A stretch of 45,300 nucleotides of DNA from Ichthyophonus hoferi. Taxonomy: Eukaryota > Opisthokonta > Ichthyosporea > Ichthyophonida > Ichthyophonidae. How positions within the stretch are numbered: the stretch's first letter is position 1; every line of letters starts with the position of its first letter. Below the pieces are notes generated by a model that saw only the letters and a list, made by a program, of their open reading frames with translations, was not told the DNA's origin and ran no database searches. Location: NCBI GenBank assembly GCA_002751075.1, contig NAOQ01000127.1, positions 31,354 through 76,653 on the forward strand, written 5' to 3'. Shown piece after piece: positions 1-12,922 of the stretch. The position numbers and the translations under genes are program-made.

Positions 1-3000
1 TTTAAGTTATTGACATTAGTCTTTCTAGTTAGCACTGGCAGTAAAACATTGAAGTATTGAAGAAAACTATCAACAATAAAGGGCCCTGGCCTTGCTCACA
101 CATACGCGGTATCTATAGCCAATACAAAATTCTCGTAAACGCACACAAAAATACCTTGCATTTAATTATATATACATCGTTATTGTAATGTCTAGTCTAC
201 CACTGGCTCTCTTATACAAAGGATAATTAGTTTTCAAATCGCTCACTTGTTCTGAAGTCAGAAAGCTGCTTACTGACACTAGATAGCGATAGTAGTGTTT
301 ATTTACATAGCAACATAACTCCACTTAATGATTGATCACATTGTGCGATTTCCACATTTTTACCCAAGCGCATCAAAGCATCTATCCCTTCTAAATTAAA
401 ACAGAGAAATAATTACTACAGTCAGTTACCTAGAGAGTTAGTATATTGGCCTTCAATAGAATCCCTAGCACAACAACTGAGTCTTAAAGACAGATCTGAT
501 CAAGCAGCTATCGCTTAAACTGGTCAAATAGCAATAACCACTACCAGTTATACAATTGGAGATCTCAACAGCGGTCTACAAGTCAATAGAACTGACATAG
601 ATTCTGATACTTTATTTACGTACACATGGCAAACCCGTTTTTACGTATTAGATTGCAGGCACTTAATCAAATCAGTATAATTAAAATCTTATAGGAAGCC
701 TAGTAATTAAGCGGTCTTCCCTATAGAATAAACCTAATACATGACGTCTATCATAGAACAAGTTGTTACAATTACAGCTTAGCATACTTGTCTTATGAAA
801 TATAAATAATATTCCTTACTTAAAATTAGGATGTTTTTTTAGACTAACCAGCGCTTACCGAGTGTTCATCAGTTTTTCTTATCTGAAAAGAGCCAGCAAT
901 GGAGAATGTAAAATAGAATAAATAGACATTCTAGACTTTATTTTGGATTGAACTGGTGGGGTCATATGTAGTCCTGTCTAGAATGTCTAATGCCTAAAAT
1001 GTTAGGAACATAACTATTGTTGGAAAGAAGCGATGCAAAACATTTTATTATAATATGAATAATTTGGAGGTCTAGGCAACACCAAATATTAGCCCAGGAT
1101 ATTCTGGTGTTGGCATTGGAGACTTATGTGCAACCTATCCTTTGTTGATTATCTGGGTGTAATAATTAGATGAGGACTCTATCTCTTCTTCATCGTCCAT
1201 CCCAACACTTTTACTAATGCAAATTGCATGATGATTTGTTTTTTGTAAGTGCATTTTGTCTCTTACGCGCTCTTTTTTACTAACCAACAAATGATCTGTT
1301 GATTAACATTAACTTATACTAAAAGGAACAACATTATCTACTAAAAACAAAATTAAGTTTACACTTCAATCAATATTTCATTATTTTTATGAGTGATCCC
1401 ACCTAAATGTCAATAGCAAGCTTATATAGCTCCTAATAGTTACCCTTGGAACTCCAAATCCTGATTATATTATGATTGGCTTACGCCAGTTTGTTGTTTC
1501 ATATGAATTAAATTACACGACATTCCGTAGAAAATGATGTCATGGCAGTTCTCTGCCTCTGATTGGTTATATAACTGATCGTGATTGTATCATTTAGACA
1601 ATAGTAGCCGTTTGAAGGAATAATGCTTATATATCAGGAACTAACTTTACAACTCAATGTAAAAGAACAGTTTTTTTAGCTAACCTTAAAAGCAATAAGT
1701 CACAATAAACATATTCAAGAGTATGTGTGCTCTTAAACTCTACCGTCTTTTTCTAATGAAAGTTTCCCAATATACCCACATATCTATAATTCATGTTTTA
1801 TCTGTTTACAAAACCAAGGCCCAATAAATATTTTCCATTAAAAGGACTAGTTAAAGCAAACAGCTTGATTAATGCATTAGTCTGGTGTAAAACAGTAAAC
1901 AGGGGTTTGATGACTATATCACCAGTATAAAATGCTCATATAAAAATGGTATGATATCCTATAATGTTTAGTATTTTTGGTTACAATATTGCTTTCTGTC
2001 ATTTATATTATGGTCTATTTGTCCTCTAATACTTCTACTACAGTAATAGTGATTATAAGTGCTCTCATAAAAATGAAACATCAATATTATTTTATGTATA
2101 GCAAACATTAAACAAATTAATATATTCAACCTCAGTACTGGAAGTGACTACTTAAACCAATTTCTTGATAACTTGGAATATGTAAAAAATATTGTGAAAC
2201 CGAGTTAGACCAGGAGTACGCCAATTGGACTTCCAGTTACCAGTAAATTCAAAAGTAGTAAAAGACTAGGATTTGGTAAAGCGAGTGTGATACAATCAAA
2301 TCTATAAGTTAAGTGTTTATGTATTTAAATAATTGCAATATCCTCTACCATTTCAAGATTAATAAATTGAAGGCATACCTGCTGGGGTAACTGGTAGTGT
2401 AAGATATAACTGGGTAGAAAAACTCAAGATTCAGAGTGATCCCCAATAAAAGTTGCCTAGACCAATACACGTTTCATTCAGGAGTGTTTCCATCATCAGA
2501 TTCATGTGCTATAATTTAACCTGGTAGAATGAGAGACACCTGGTATTGTATTATGCATGCTATAAAACCCAATACCCTGTTTAATATATTATTTTTAAAG
2601 TAAATGAATAGATCCACTACCATCCTTATAAATACAATCCTTATAATTACAATATTACTAGTAGGGAATGTGTTGTCATATATGTTTAGTATATATATTG
2701 TTTTTGTACATATTGTTTGTGTGTGTTAAGAATATGAGTATTACATAGTATCATATCTCTCAATATGTGGATCTAGCAAATCTACACTTAAGTTTATGTT
2801 TGCATTATGTAAGGGAAAGTTAAGTCGAGTGACACATTAGCCAAAATAATCATTGAATTAAGCAGTAATTAATCTGAACTAGTAATAAGTTAACATGAAC
2901 ATTATTACTAAAAAAACGTCCAATATTTAGAAGAGGCTTTAGGACCGCAAAATTCTCATCAAGTCTTTTGGTTTACAAATTTAAATTATTGTTTTATAAG

Positions 3001-3358
3001 GTAGAATAGTTATCTGAACCAAGTTTTACAACAAAGTCTAGTACTTAAGTGGCGGTTCCAGGGTTTCCCCGTATGATGATTTTTTATTCCTATACTAACC
3101 AAATATTTAGTTCCATCCTTTTAACAGAGCATTACAACTAGACTAGGGCATGACTAACAGGTCAGTCTGGTATCAGAAGCTATATAATGAGAGGTCGAGT
3201 CTCAGTCAATGACCATTAAAGTCTCATATGATAATAAATATGCATCATTAGCAAGGGTGTAGTTTTATAGATAATAAGTTATGATCAACTAATCACGAAA
3301 GTAATTCAAACAAGAATATTCATAGGCAAGAGTACATCATAGCACCCACTTCTATAGA
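1..3358. other. AT-rich stretch with no recognisable gene
   Basis: I see no open stretch with protein-like composition, no splice-flanked exon, no RNA gene and no ordered repeat. Short A and T runs are common. It may be intergenic DNA or decayed mobile DNA. Confidence 0.5.
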
Positions 3359-3715
3359 ATGGTCCTTGACAAAGGCAAAGAAGGTGATGCTAAAGTTTTC
3401 TCAGATCTGCAGGATCTCCTCCTGCAAGACTTAGCTTATGAGTTTGCTGCTAGTGAGGCACCAGTGACTCCACTAAGAGACATCAACCTTGACTCTGCAT
3501 CATCTAAATCTTTTATGTCAACAGACTCCTTAGAAGAATTATCTTCCTCTGACACTACACCAAGCAGGACCAATAAAGCCCAACAACCTGGTGATGTTTC
3601 CACTGCCAATTTACCTTTTCAGCAGTCTTATGAAAGCATTGTTCCAGCTGAGCCTACTACTCCAATTTTTGTACCCCTGGATAATGGAGGATCATTTATT
3701 CAAGGTTGGTGTTGA
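3359..3715 (+). CDS. 118-codon open stretch, repeated in diverged form at 8.08 kb
   Basis: The open stretch starts at an ATG and reads a Ser/Thr/Pro- and acid-rich protein without Cys clusters or membrane segments. Motifs include LLLQDLAYEFAASEAP and DSASSKSFMSTDSLEELSS. I do not recognise the family. Bases 3371-3559 have a clear relative at 8084-8267 in the same orientation; shared blocks include the segment encoding VTPLRDI and a run encoding SASS. Since it recurs close to retroelement-like remains, it is more likely part of a dispersed element than a single-copy host gene. A gene fragment duplicated locally is the alternative. Confidence 0.25.
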   Translation: MVLDKGKEGDAKVFSDLQDLLLQDLAYEFAASEAPVTPLRDINLDSASSKSFMSTDSLEELSSSDTTPSRTNKAQQPGDVSTANLPFQQSYESIVPAEPTTPIFVPLDNGGSFIQGWC

Positions 3716-4549
3716 CTTAAGGCTACTGTTAGAGGTATCAAAGTCAAAATCTACTAGGGGAGGAATTTCGTTTGGCAAATTGCTCTTGGTGGATGTTGAT
3801 TCTTCTGAGTCAGTAGGAAGTGTAACTTTAACTCTTTTTTCCATCTTTATAGATCAGGTATAGGTGATGGGTGTAAGTGATGGCATGTGTTTCAACTCAA
3901 TGTTGTCTTCTGATGAAGTACATTTTTGGCTTCTAACCATAACTAAAATAACAAAAACACCTTTGATCTAAGACAAACAATATCTATTTGCAAGTATAAT
4001 TTCCGGTCCTTGTTGTAGACCTGAGGTTTGGCTATATAATTTCAATCAAAATGACTGGCCGGCAGTTACTGAATATAATCCTAACAACTAAGCTAATGAT
4101 TGGACTTTCAGCTTATTTTAGTTAGCAAGGGAATGTTCCTATATAGACATAGCACCTCTTACTATACTCTTCCACTTGTCTTATACTTATGCACCAGCAT
4201 GGGGATGCTTCAATGCATACATAGCACTTCTTACCTTACTCTAACGCTTAATGTATAATTGGATTGGCTCTTAAATATTTTTTGTTGTTTACATTTATTA
4301 AAATGCAATTTCCTAGCTAAACTCTAGACAAATCAATATAATGGCTTGTATTGTCTATATATAAGTGATGGAGTTTCAACCATAATAAAAATATTATCTA
4401 TAACGTATCATCCTGTTAACGTAATAAACATTATATAACGGTTATTACTGTTAATTAACTCAGTCCATGTTCTAAGTGGTATGATATTTCTAACCTACTC
4501 ATGTTTCTACACATATAATAATACTTATAAAATGCATACAAAAAATGCC

Positions 4550-7330
4550 TATACTAGCCTATATGACAACATCAACTGAGCCAACTGCTCCAACTACTCC
4601 AACTGCTCCCCATTTGAACCCATTGAACCAATGCAGGGGGAAAATGTCAACCAAGTTCAGGATGGTCATGGTTTCACTAAGCCACCTTTTATGTAGGCCA
4701 GGTCATATTATCTGATGGCTCTAAATCCTGACTACATTTTCAAAGGAGGTAGGGATGGATAGTTATACTACAGTGACTGGTCTGACAATAGATTGTCCTA
4801 CGTGCAAGTTTCAACATGTTTGAATACAATTATGAAGCTACTGACTGCAACCCAGTTACTGAGGCTATAGAAAATTTCATCAGTAGAGACAACATCTAGA
4901 TTTTAATTTTAGCATTTAATCATATGGAAACAGTACATCATTGCAAATTGGCAACCTCTGAGTTTTCTTATCAAATAAAGGTAGGCATGAAAACACAATT
5001 CAATGATGAGGAGACACCAATATATTACACACATAAAATAGAGTTTTTGTTGAAGTATTTCAGCTACTAGAAGTGTTGAACCTGAAGCTTCTTGATATCT
5101 GGTATAAATAGTTATTGTTTATTTACTATTAAACCTCTATATATTATAATATTATATATTAAGAAGTGTTTTAGAATTAAGGCTCAATTGGTAATTAAGA
5201 GTTGAACACTAATTAATGATGTCGATAATTGTATTTACTTAGGACTAGATGTTTAGTGCAGTCTAGGGTGAAAATTTACTGTAGTGTTAAATAGCACTAG
5301 CCATTAGATTGGAAGCACACACATAGTGATGAATGACATACATGTGCTGTATATGTTCCTGAATAATCCTTTGAGTAATTATTGAAAGACTTGTTTATAA
5401 GAACATGTTCCAGAACAGTCATGATGAGTTCCAATTGGGTAATATGTTAAATTCAAATGATTATCATGTGGTCAGCTGGTCCTGACCTGATCCAAAAAAT
5501 ATATAACCAGCATACACAGACTTAGTCTAGATCCTGATTACAAGCTGTAGAACTATAATAATAAGTATTTACCACGTAATAGTTGGTTGTAGGTATGGCA
5601 GTGCAGAGACAAAAAACTGCTGTCAGTCATTAGCCAGATATAAAAGAAAATCATCTGCATTAACAAAAATCAAATCAGAATCCATGGTAACAAAGGAGAA
5701 AAAGAAACTTTACATTCAGTTCTATCCAAATTCAAGTCATGAACAGGCCTTGAGAGAACTTTAAAAATAATACAGCATTACCACCAGTACATATACTGGT
5801 GGGATGGAGCAAGAAGACAAGAATGAGGAAGAGAATCAGCACATGTTCTTTGGCTTCAAAGAGGAGTCTACCCGGGCCAATAAAGATTACGATAGTTTTA
5901 TAGTGCAAGGCCAAAACCAAATGAGTCTGACAGTATAGTTTGGGGAAGACATCTGCAAGTTACACAGAGTTTAATAAAGAGAAGAATGTAAATACCAGAC
6001 CCATCCATCCTGGTTAAAGCTAACCAGGTAACGTGTGAAGTCAGGCAGTATTCTACACAAGTGGAAACGTTTGTGTAATCATCAAAAGGAGGAGAAGCCT
6101 TTAAAGAATTCATAATATATATAGCCTATGCCAAGAATCTGCCAAAACAGTCTCAATCAGCCTTCAATACAAAGGAACTATGGCTAAAGACATCACAGCA
6201 TAATTTATTTTGATTCTGATAATATGCAATGTCAGATTTGTAATGGTCTAAATAAGCTAGAGCTTTGTCTAGTACTAAAACAAGTTAATGAGCTATTAAT
6301 CACATTATATGGGGGAGTCCCAAATATGCTGAAAATTTTTCAGAGAAAAACTAGAGAAACCAACTAGATTCAAAATATTCTTACATTAAACTTTGGGAGA
6401 ATAACAACAATAGGCCTTCTTCTAAGGCATATGGGGTAGGGAAGTTCATATCCTGGGTAGCTACAGCCTTTATAAATGAGTTAATAGATCATTTACTCCT
6501 AATTCAAAGATTTTGTGTTAAACAGTGGATCTTAAAAGTACCTGCATCATTGCATGGAGGATGTCTTGTTCCTTATCCACTTGATTTCCTGTGTTAGGTG
6601 GGGAAATGGTATACAGAATAATGCTCAAAGATCTGGTAGCGTCAACTTATTTATGAGAGTGAGTAATGTCAAGAAAAAAATAACACTGATACACATTTTT
6701 TATGTTCCAGACCTGAAGACCAGTTAGTCTCTATACCATCTCTGAAGGGAAAAGGGAATAACAGCTGTCTTCTAAGAAGAGCAGGTTTTCATACAAAATG
6801 CAAATGTAATGCCATAAGCATTTGCAATTAATAATTATATGTACAAATCCAATACCAAAGTGGACTGCCCCTTCAACAATATTGGTATGGCACCAACAGA
6901 ACCATAAGTCATCTTACCAAAACTATCAATTAAAATGTAGAGAACGAGGATATCAACTGCCAGGCGGATTCTTCAAAAAGCCCGTCTTCAATTGTGGAGA
7001 AGAACACACTAACTAAAGAGATGTGACTTGTATCTTATGAATTGTCTTATTTAGGATACATACTCCCTAGTGCAGGCTCTATGCCCTTATTCATTTTTAT
7101 ATGCAATGACACTAAGGTGTAGGAAAATTTTACAGAAGAGTTTGAAGCTTGCGATATACCTAAGGCCAATCACAGTTCTGACTCCATCTCTACAGATAAA
7201 ATCTTTAGAGTTTTGCGGCAAGGACATTTAGGCCTAGTTGGACTTATTAAGTAATTCTACCATGAGTCAGAGTATTATGGTAATTTGGAATTGGTATTTT
7301 ACAATTTGACGGTAGATGAAAATTGAAGAC
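4550..7330 (+). mobile_element. Probable LTR-retrotransposon fossil (Ty1/copia-like), heavily broken
   Basis: This is an old, broken element. Seen: short plus-strand stretches with retroelement flavour, including a zinc-knuckle-like piece near 6.95-7.01 kb (FNCGEEH) and a piece near 6.69-6.78 kb like the conserved segment of copia polyproteins near the protease/integrase region (FYVPDLK). Known: these features occur together in Ty1/copia elements. No end repeats were found, so start and end are approximate. The many breaks and missing LTRs suggest considerable age. Unclassified mobile DNA is the alternative. Confidence 0.35.
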
Positions 7331-8083
7331 CAGATCCTCATCCGCAGTTTCAGGTCTTCCTGTTACCAGGCCATATATTATGGTATGATAGTCAATTGTT
7401 GCGGTTTTTCTGGAATTTATTTATAAGTAGAATCTCTTATAGAAATCGGAGTCAACAGAAAGTGCTGCACCTTTCAGATCAGCAACACCTGTCAGTTGTG
7501 GAATGTAAGTGTGATCTGTATGAACGTAACTGAATATTGTCCCTTGATTCTTCTGGGGTTCCTTAGACATAGCCAGTTGGATTAGTCTTTGCTATTGAGG
7601 GTAATAATATGTGGTTATAATCATGCACCTGCCAATATTTTCTGGGTTGGCCTGTTAATTACTTGTAATTATATAACGTGTTTGGCATCGTAAAAAATGC
7701 CAGCAGAACTAACTTGCTTTTATAGTTATAAAAATTATTAAGCCCCCCGGAAGATGCAGGGTCATTTCTCAAATGGCTTGCATGGATTTCCTAGTATACT
7801 GGGTGAGGTAACTAACTGCAAATTGGCAGTCAGGATGGCTGAACATTGCTATCTAACAAAATTTTGGTAGGCCGTGTCATATGGTTCCAATTCATGGCTT
7901 GGGTTGACAGCTTCCCTGATGTGCTCTGGTAGGATAGTTGAGTAAGTTGGCCAGCAATTTTCTTAGTCATAAGATCTAACTAGGTCCTTAATGTAGCCAA
8001 CCTGGGACAGCTTGATACCTTCATCATATTTCTGTATGGTGTATTCTAGAAAATAAGTGGATCATCCTTTGCTCTCAGTGGGG

Positions 8084-8267
8084 AAAGGTAAAGAAGGAGA
8101 GGATAGATGTTTCTTCAGAGGATCTCCTCAGACACAACTTAGGCTATAAGTTTGCTAATAGTGAGGAACCCATGACTCCACTGAGAGACATTGGCCTTAA
8201 TTCTGCATCATCTGGATTGTTTACGTCAATAGTTTCCTTTGACAGATCATCTTCATTTGACATTACA
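8084..8267 (+). repeat. Second, diverged copy of the 3.37-kb segment
   Basis: Aligned by eye with 3371-3559, this stretch shares long blocks, for example gtttgct.atagtgagga and tgactccact.agagacat followed by ctgcatcatct. Identity looks near three quarters over about 185 bp. Both copies lie on the plus strand about 4.7 kb apart. The divergence shows that the duplication is old. Confidence 0.7.
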
Positions 8268-10047
8268 TATGACAAATTATGTGTGCTTCTCAGGTGGTTC
8301 TCGTAGTGTTATTGTAGTGATTTTCTCAGACATGCCTAGGTTAAATCAAACATAAAAATAGTTCAAATATTTCAACTTTGTTAAAAACTAGCTACTTTTA
8401 AAACTACTGAAAATACAGTTTTCAGTTCCTTATATGTTACTATTAATCCAAGATTAACTTGTTATCAGACCACACAAACCCAATCTAATATCTCAAGCAA
8501 TTATCCAATAAGTTTGGATCTGATTCTTTGAACCCTTCATACTGAATATTAAATCAATACCTACATGGTATCTACGAGATCGAGTTCCTAAAATAACTTT
8601 CTTGTTTTAACTAAATTGTGAATCGTTCTTGTATATAATTACAAACAATGCCTATTAAGCATTATCATAAATTATCATTGAACACATAATGGCAAACCCA
8701 ACCAGAACATTTTCAGTATAAAAAACATTAGTAGCTGAGTCATTCAAAGACTCAACTTAGTTAGTGCTGTTAACACTTATTCATAATCCTATAGAAAAAA
8801 AATAACGATTACCAGCTATATATGATACCCCAGACTTGTTGGTTTTTTAATTTATTTAAATCATTTTTACTAATACATTTAAATTAAATTAAATTCTACT
8901 TGAGCTGAGTTTAGAACTAATGTAATGAGTAAATAGCCATTCTCTATCTCTAATTGGTTACATAGTCCTCCAGCTATTCAAAACACAATCGAATTATTTA
9001 GAGGTAGAATACTCATTTAGAAGCTGAATTTCAACCAATAGCAGATAAAGCACCAATAGACTATCTGCCATTTTTGGCTGGGAGGTCCTATTACAATATT
9101 TCAGAGCACCATAGTATATATGTGCAAGTAAGGTTTACCAACCTCTTTCAATATTAAGGAAGGATATAGTTCAATCTAAAGTAGCATCAGACTAATCCCT
9201 GCACCTGACTAACCCAAAACATTATCTACCTAATCATTCTATAGATTTCTACCAATCAATGACAATTACCATATATGTCTACTTGCCATTCCCAGAGTTG
9301 CATAAGTATACCTCTCCATCTATAGCCAATAAGAAGGTCTGACCTAGGCCAACCCTATATACTCTTTAACTTTATACATCATATCTATCCATATACATAC
9401 TCTATCCAGGGCTGTACCTGTCATGTCTAGCACGATCACCACTGTTTCTCGATCCTAAGACCCGTCATTCACAACAACAACAAACCCTTGCTAAGACATT
9501 GGCCTGTATGCATCTGTCTCTCTAGCTTATCACCTTCATAGATCATGTATCGCCCCATCAAACAGAGGGATGAAGCAAATCCCGAGTCTTTAATAGTATC
9601 GCCACTGTACTGGCAACCAATGCTCACTGCACCACGTACTGCTATGCTAACCATAAATACACACCTATAGTCTACATCACCCAGATAGCTATATGAACAG
9701 GTTATTGCATGCCATTTATTAGATTAATGTAAATAAGGATTGGGTATCACGTTTTCAAATATCACCATGATTGGTTCATTTTATTATTGTATATAAACAT
9801 ATAATTCTATTACTAAAGCCTGAGGAGGGGGTGTAGATCACTAAGGGACAATAGAGGGCATGTAGGGCAAGGTAGAGGGGGAGGAGGGTAGAGACAGAGA
9901 AGGGTAGAGAGGGAGTAGGGGAATAGTTGGCACTAGAGAGATCATAAAGGGAATATTATCCAAGAAATTACTGAATGATGGGATGGGAGAGCACTACATT
10001 ACAATATTTAGATTCATCTATGGGTGGGCGGAGGATATGGTTGCCAA
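8268..10047. other. Gene-poor stretch with one weak minus-strand open frame
   Basis: The only protein-like open stretch is on the minus strand at 9654-9469 (62 codons from an ATG, with YMIYEGDKLERQMHTGQC). Just beyond it, at 9455-9343, another minus-strand stretch reads ETVVIVLDMTGT and ends in a stop. I could not join them in phase by a convincing splice and I recognise no family. Purine-rich runs occur at 9.82-9.93 kb. The rest shows nothing. Confidence 0.35.
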
Positions 10048-11279
10048 TCATAAGCCACATGCACACGAGGGTTTCTTCCCCTCCCTCATACAACCTTTCT
10101 TTTGGCCATCTCTAACATCTGTCATCTCCGTCTCTGGCCGTATTTTAACGTCTAGGGGTCATTGGGTGAATAAAAAAAAAACAAGAAAGTAGAAAAATGT
10201 ATTAATGGGTAGAAATTTGTGAAGTCGTGTAATTGGTCCAACGATACCCCACTGTAGACCGACAACAAGAAGGTACAACCATGCCCCCAGCAATATCTAC
10301 CAGTACTGATATCTATACACTGGTCCTCTAGTCTCTAAAGGAAGACTAGACCAACCACCTAACATGACCACAGATGAACAGGAATAAGATGGCTGCACCT
10401 GCCATACGTCTATCCTCTTTGCACACATAGAGGTCTTCCCCCCACTCCCTTCCAACTATAAGGTAAACTTACAATAACTGCCCCTCTCTGTCAGTTCGGC
10501 TTGAACCAGGTTCTTTATTAGGAAGGTAGTAGCAGCATCTCCTTGTTGAATTAGCTAATACCCATGGAGTGTAAGAAAGATATCCTTTCCTCCTCCTCTT
10601 TCACACTATGAAGGCAGCTTCTGACCAATATCTTCAAGTAGTAAAGACTTTGAGATCATTTCTCCGAGAAGATAACACAAAATTGATTAATTAATTGTAG
10701 GTGATGTTAACATAGGGTGGATGTAGACCTTATAGCCTAGAGAATGTAGATTAAATAAGTATAGAGGGAGATATATATATATATGTGTGTGTGTTTTATC
10801 CTATCCCTTTGCTCCACACACCTCCATACCTTTTTAATCTTGACCGGGTCTCTCTCCTCCCTGTGCTTTACAAATCCCGCCTTGATTTGCTTACGAGACT
10901 CTGCCATATATGGTCAGTGGGTAGGTAGGAAGAGATGTGTGTAACTACATTGTCTTCACTGGTATATTAAGTAACAGAAACAGGGTGTATTCTTTTGGAA
11001 GGTTATTTGTTGTTACAACAATGTAATAGCAAGTGAATTACACTGAGGAGAACAACATATATCTGTATGTTTCATCACCCTAAACACTACGAGTAGCCAA
11101 ATTATTGCAGTGCATTCATATACATAGAATAGCAAGCATTTGATTATTTCAACAAGAGTATATGGATGCACACACTCACCCACAAGCATGGGTATATCGT
11201 CCCTGAACACAACCAACCTGGCCCTCAAGAGGGCCCTATAACATGACAACGCTTTATGTGCCCCCACCTTGTGCATCAT
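10048..11279 (-). CDS. LYRM7: LYR-motif mitochondrial assembly factor, LYRM7/MZM1-like
   Basis: Six exons join in phase: 11279-11180, 10900-10822, 10605-10562, 10541-10473, 10434-10399 and 10151-10048, giving about 143 residues (human LYRM7: 104). The N-terminus carries the LYR-type helix (ALSCYRALLRARLVVFRDD), then a basic helix (RKQIKAGFVKHREERDP), then the third helix with GDAATTFLIKNLVQAELTERG, lining up with the IGSDVELLLRTSVVQ region of human LYRM7. Known for the family: a small matrix protein that chaperones the Rieske iron-sulfur protein during complex III assembly. LYR becomes CYR here. The 10822 donor was chosen for phase over a better-looking one at 10830. The C-terminal 20 residues are unlike the family. 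Another LYRM member is the main alternative. Confidence 0.72.
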
Positions 11280-12068
11280 ACTCAGTGTTATTTTTATTCT
11301 TTTCGTTCTTTTCTTCACACACCTAACTTTCAACACAGTCCATATACAGAATGTAATATATATACTATTACACTACATATTATAATAATATTTATGTATC
11401 GACATAATATATTATGTTTAGGTGGTGAGCCTGAGCCACTATAGGGCTACAATATTAGTGCCTATACTTTCTAATTCAAATATGAACCCTTCGATTAGGA
11501 GGTGTTTTTTAACAACAAATAACTATAATTAAATATTATATTTAGGGGTTAATTGGCTATTTAATTCATACATTATATTAGAGAAATAGTGGCATTAGAT
11601 TGGCCAATGCATGACTAATTTTATATGATGACATCAGATCATATTAATCTTAATTGAACCATAAGCAACTGTCGTTACTTTCATTCTACTGCACTACCCA
11701 TCTAGACCTACTTGGCGGGCGTGTGAACCAGTTAAGATGAGGTACATAATACAAACTAGTGTAGTCATTTTTCCATATTAATTATTATCAAGGTAAAATA
11801 ATAAATTATAGTGTACCGCAATTACTATATTACCACAAGACATTCTGATTAATTCATAGACACCATGATTTGAGATAGACAAAGACTATAAAGGACACCA
11901 TAGCCCCAAACACCCTCATTGCATATGCAACATACTACATAGTATTAGGAATATATAATTGATAGTCTATACAAAAATACTTGGACCTCTTTAATGCTCG
12001 GTAATAAGTATTTTCAAACCTTTCCCCCGTCTGTTCCCATTCGACTACAGACCTACCTTTACTACTAG
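11280..12068. other. Short intergenic AT-rich stretch
   Basis: It would contain the LYRM7-like 5' flank. No TATA-like element at a convincing distance and no further exon could be supported. Confidence 0.4.
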
Positions 12069-12147
12069 CCATTATAGCTACATATTAGCATCCAAGTCTA
12101 CACCAATAATGACATATCCTCGCCTTACAGATGTTTATACAGCCATA
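12069..12147. repeat. 79-bp sequence repeated exactly on the far side of the gap
   Basis: These 79 bases are identical to 12625-12703 and lie directly against the run of N. Exact identity at both gap edges is the signature of two contig ends that overlap but were not merged. Confidence 0.97.
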
Positions 12148-12624
12148 NNNNNNNNNNNNNNNNNNNNNNNNNNNNNNNNNNNNNNNNNNNNNNNNNNNNN
12201 NNNNNNNNNNNNNNNNNNNNNNNNNNNNNNNNNNNNNNNNNNNNNNNNNNNNNNNNNNNNNNNNNNNNNNNNNNNNNNNNNNNNNNNNNNNNNNNNNNNN
12301 NNNNNNNNNNNNNNNNNNNNNNNNNNNNNNNNNNNNNNNNNNNNNNNNNNNNNNNNNNNNNNNNNNNNNNNNNNNNNNNNNNNNNNNNNNNNNNNNNNNN
12401 NNNNNNNNNNNNNNNNNNNNNNNNNNNNNNNNNNNNNNNNNNNNNNNNNNNNNNNNNNNNNNNNNNNNNNNNNNNNNNNNNNNNNNNNNNNNNNNNNNNN
12501 NNNNNNNNNNNNNNNNNNNNNNNNNNNNNNNNNNNNNNNNNNNNNNNNNNNNNNNNNNNNNNNNNNNNNNNNNNNNNNNNNNNNNNNNNNNNNNNNNNNN
12601 NNNNNNNNNNNNNNNNNNNNNNNN
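12148..12624. other. Assembly gap, 477 N
   Basis: All bases are N. Any open frame reported across it is meaningless. Given the identical flanks, the true sequence may be missing nothing here, or may be a tandem array that the assembler could not resolve. Confidence 0.99.
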
Positions 12625-12703
12625 CCATTATAGCTACATATTAGCATCCAAGTCTACACCAATAATGACATATCCTCGCCTTACAGATGTTTATACAGCC
12701 ATA
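12625..12703. repeat. Second copy of the 79-bp gap-flanking sequence
   Basis: Identical to 12069-12147 in the same orientation, ending where the sequence becomes unique again. Confidence 0.97.
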
Positions 12704-12922
12704 CTGTCTAACCATCGTATATTATGTTTTATCTGCATTTATTTTAGGTGAAGGTAGATATTTCTGTAGTGTTTAAAGCATAAGACTATTGCAAGCTTGG
12801 GTACGCCAGGTACATGGTTTGCCTTGAGGTTTCTAAATATAACCAACTATCTCAGGCCTATATACACATAACCAACAAATGCATTAAAACATATTATAAA
12901 ATGTGCAATGTGTTAAAAAGAA

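Noticed and set aside
12109-12751. Open frames of 167-206 codons on both strands
   Set aside because: They consist of N.
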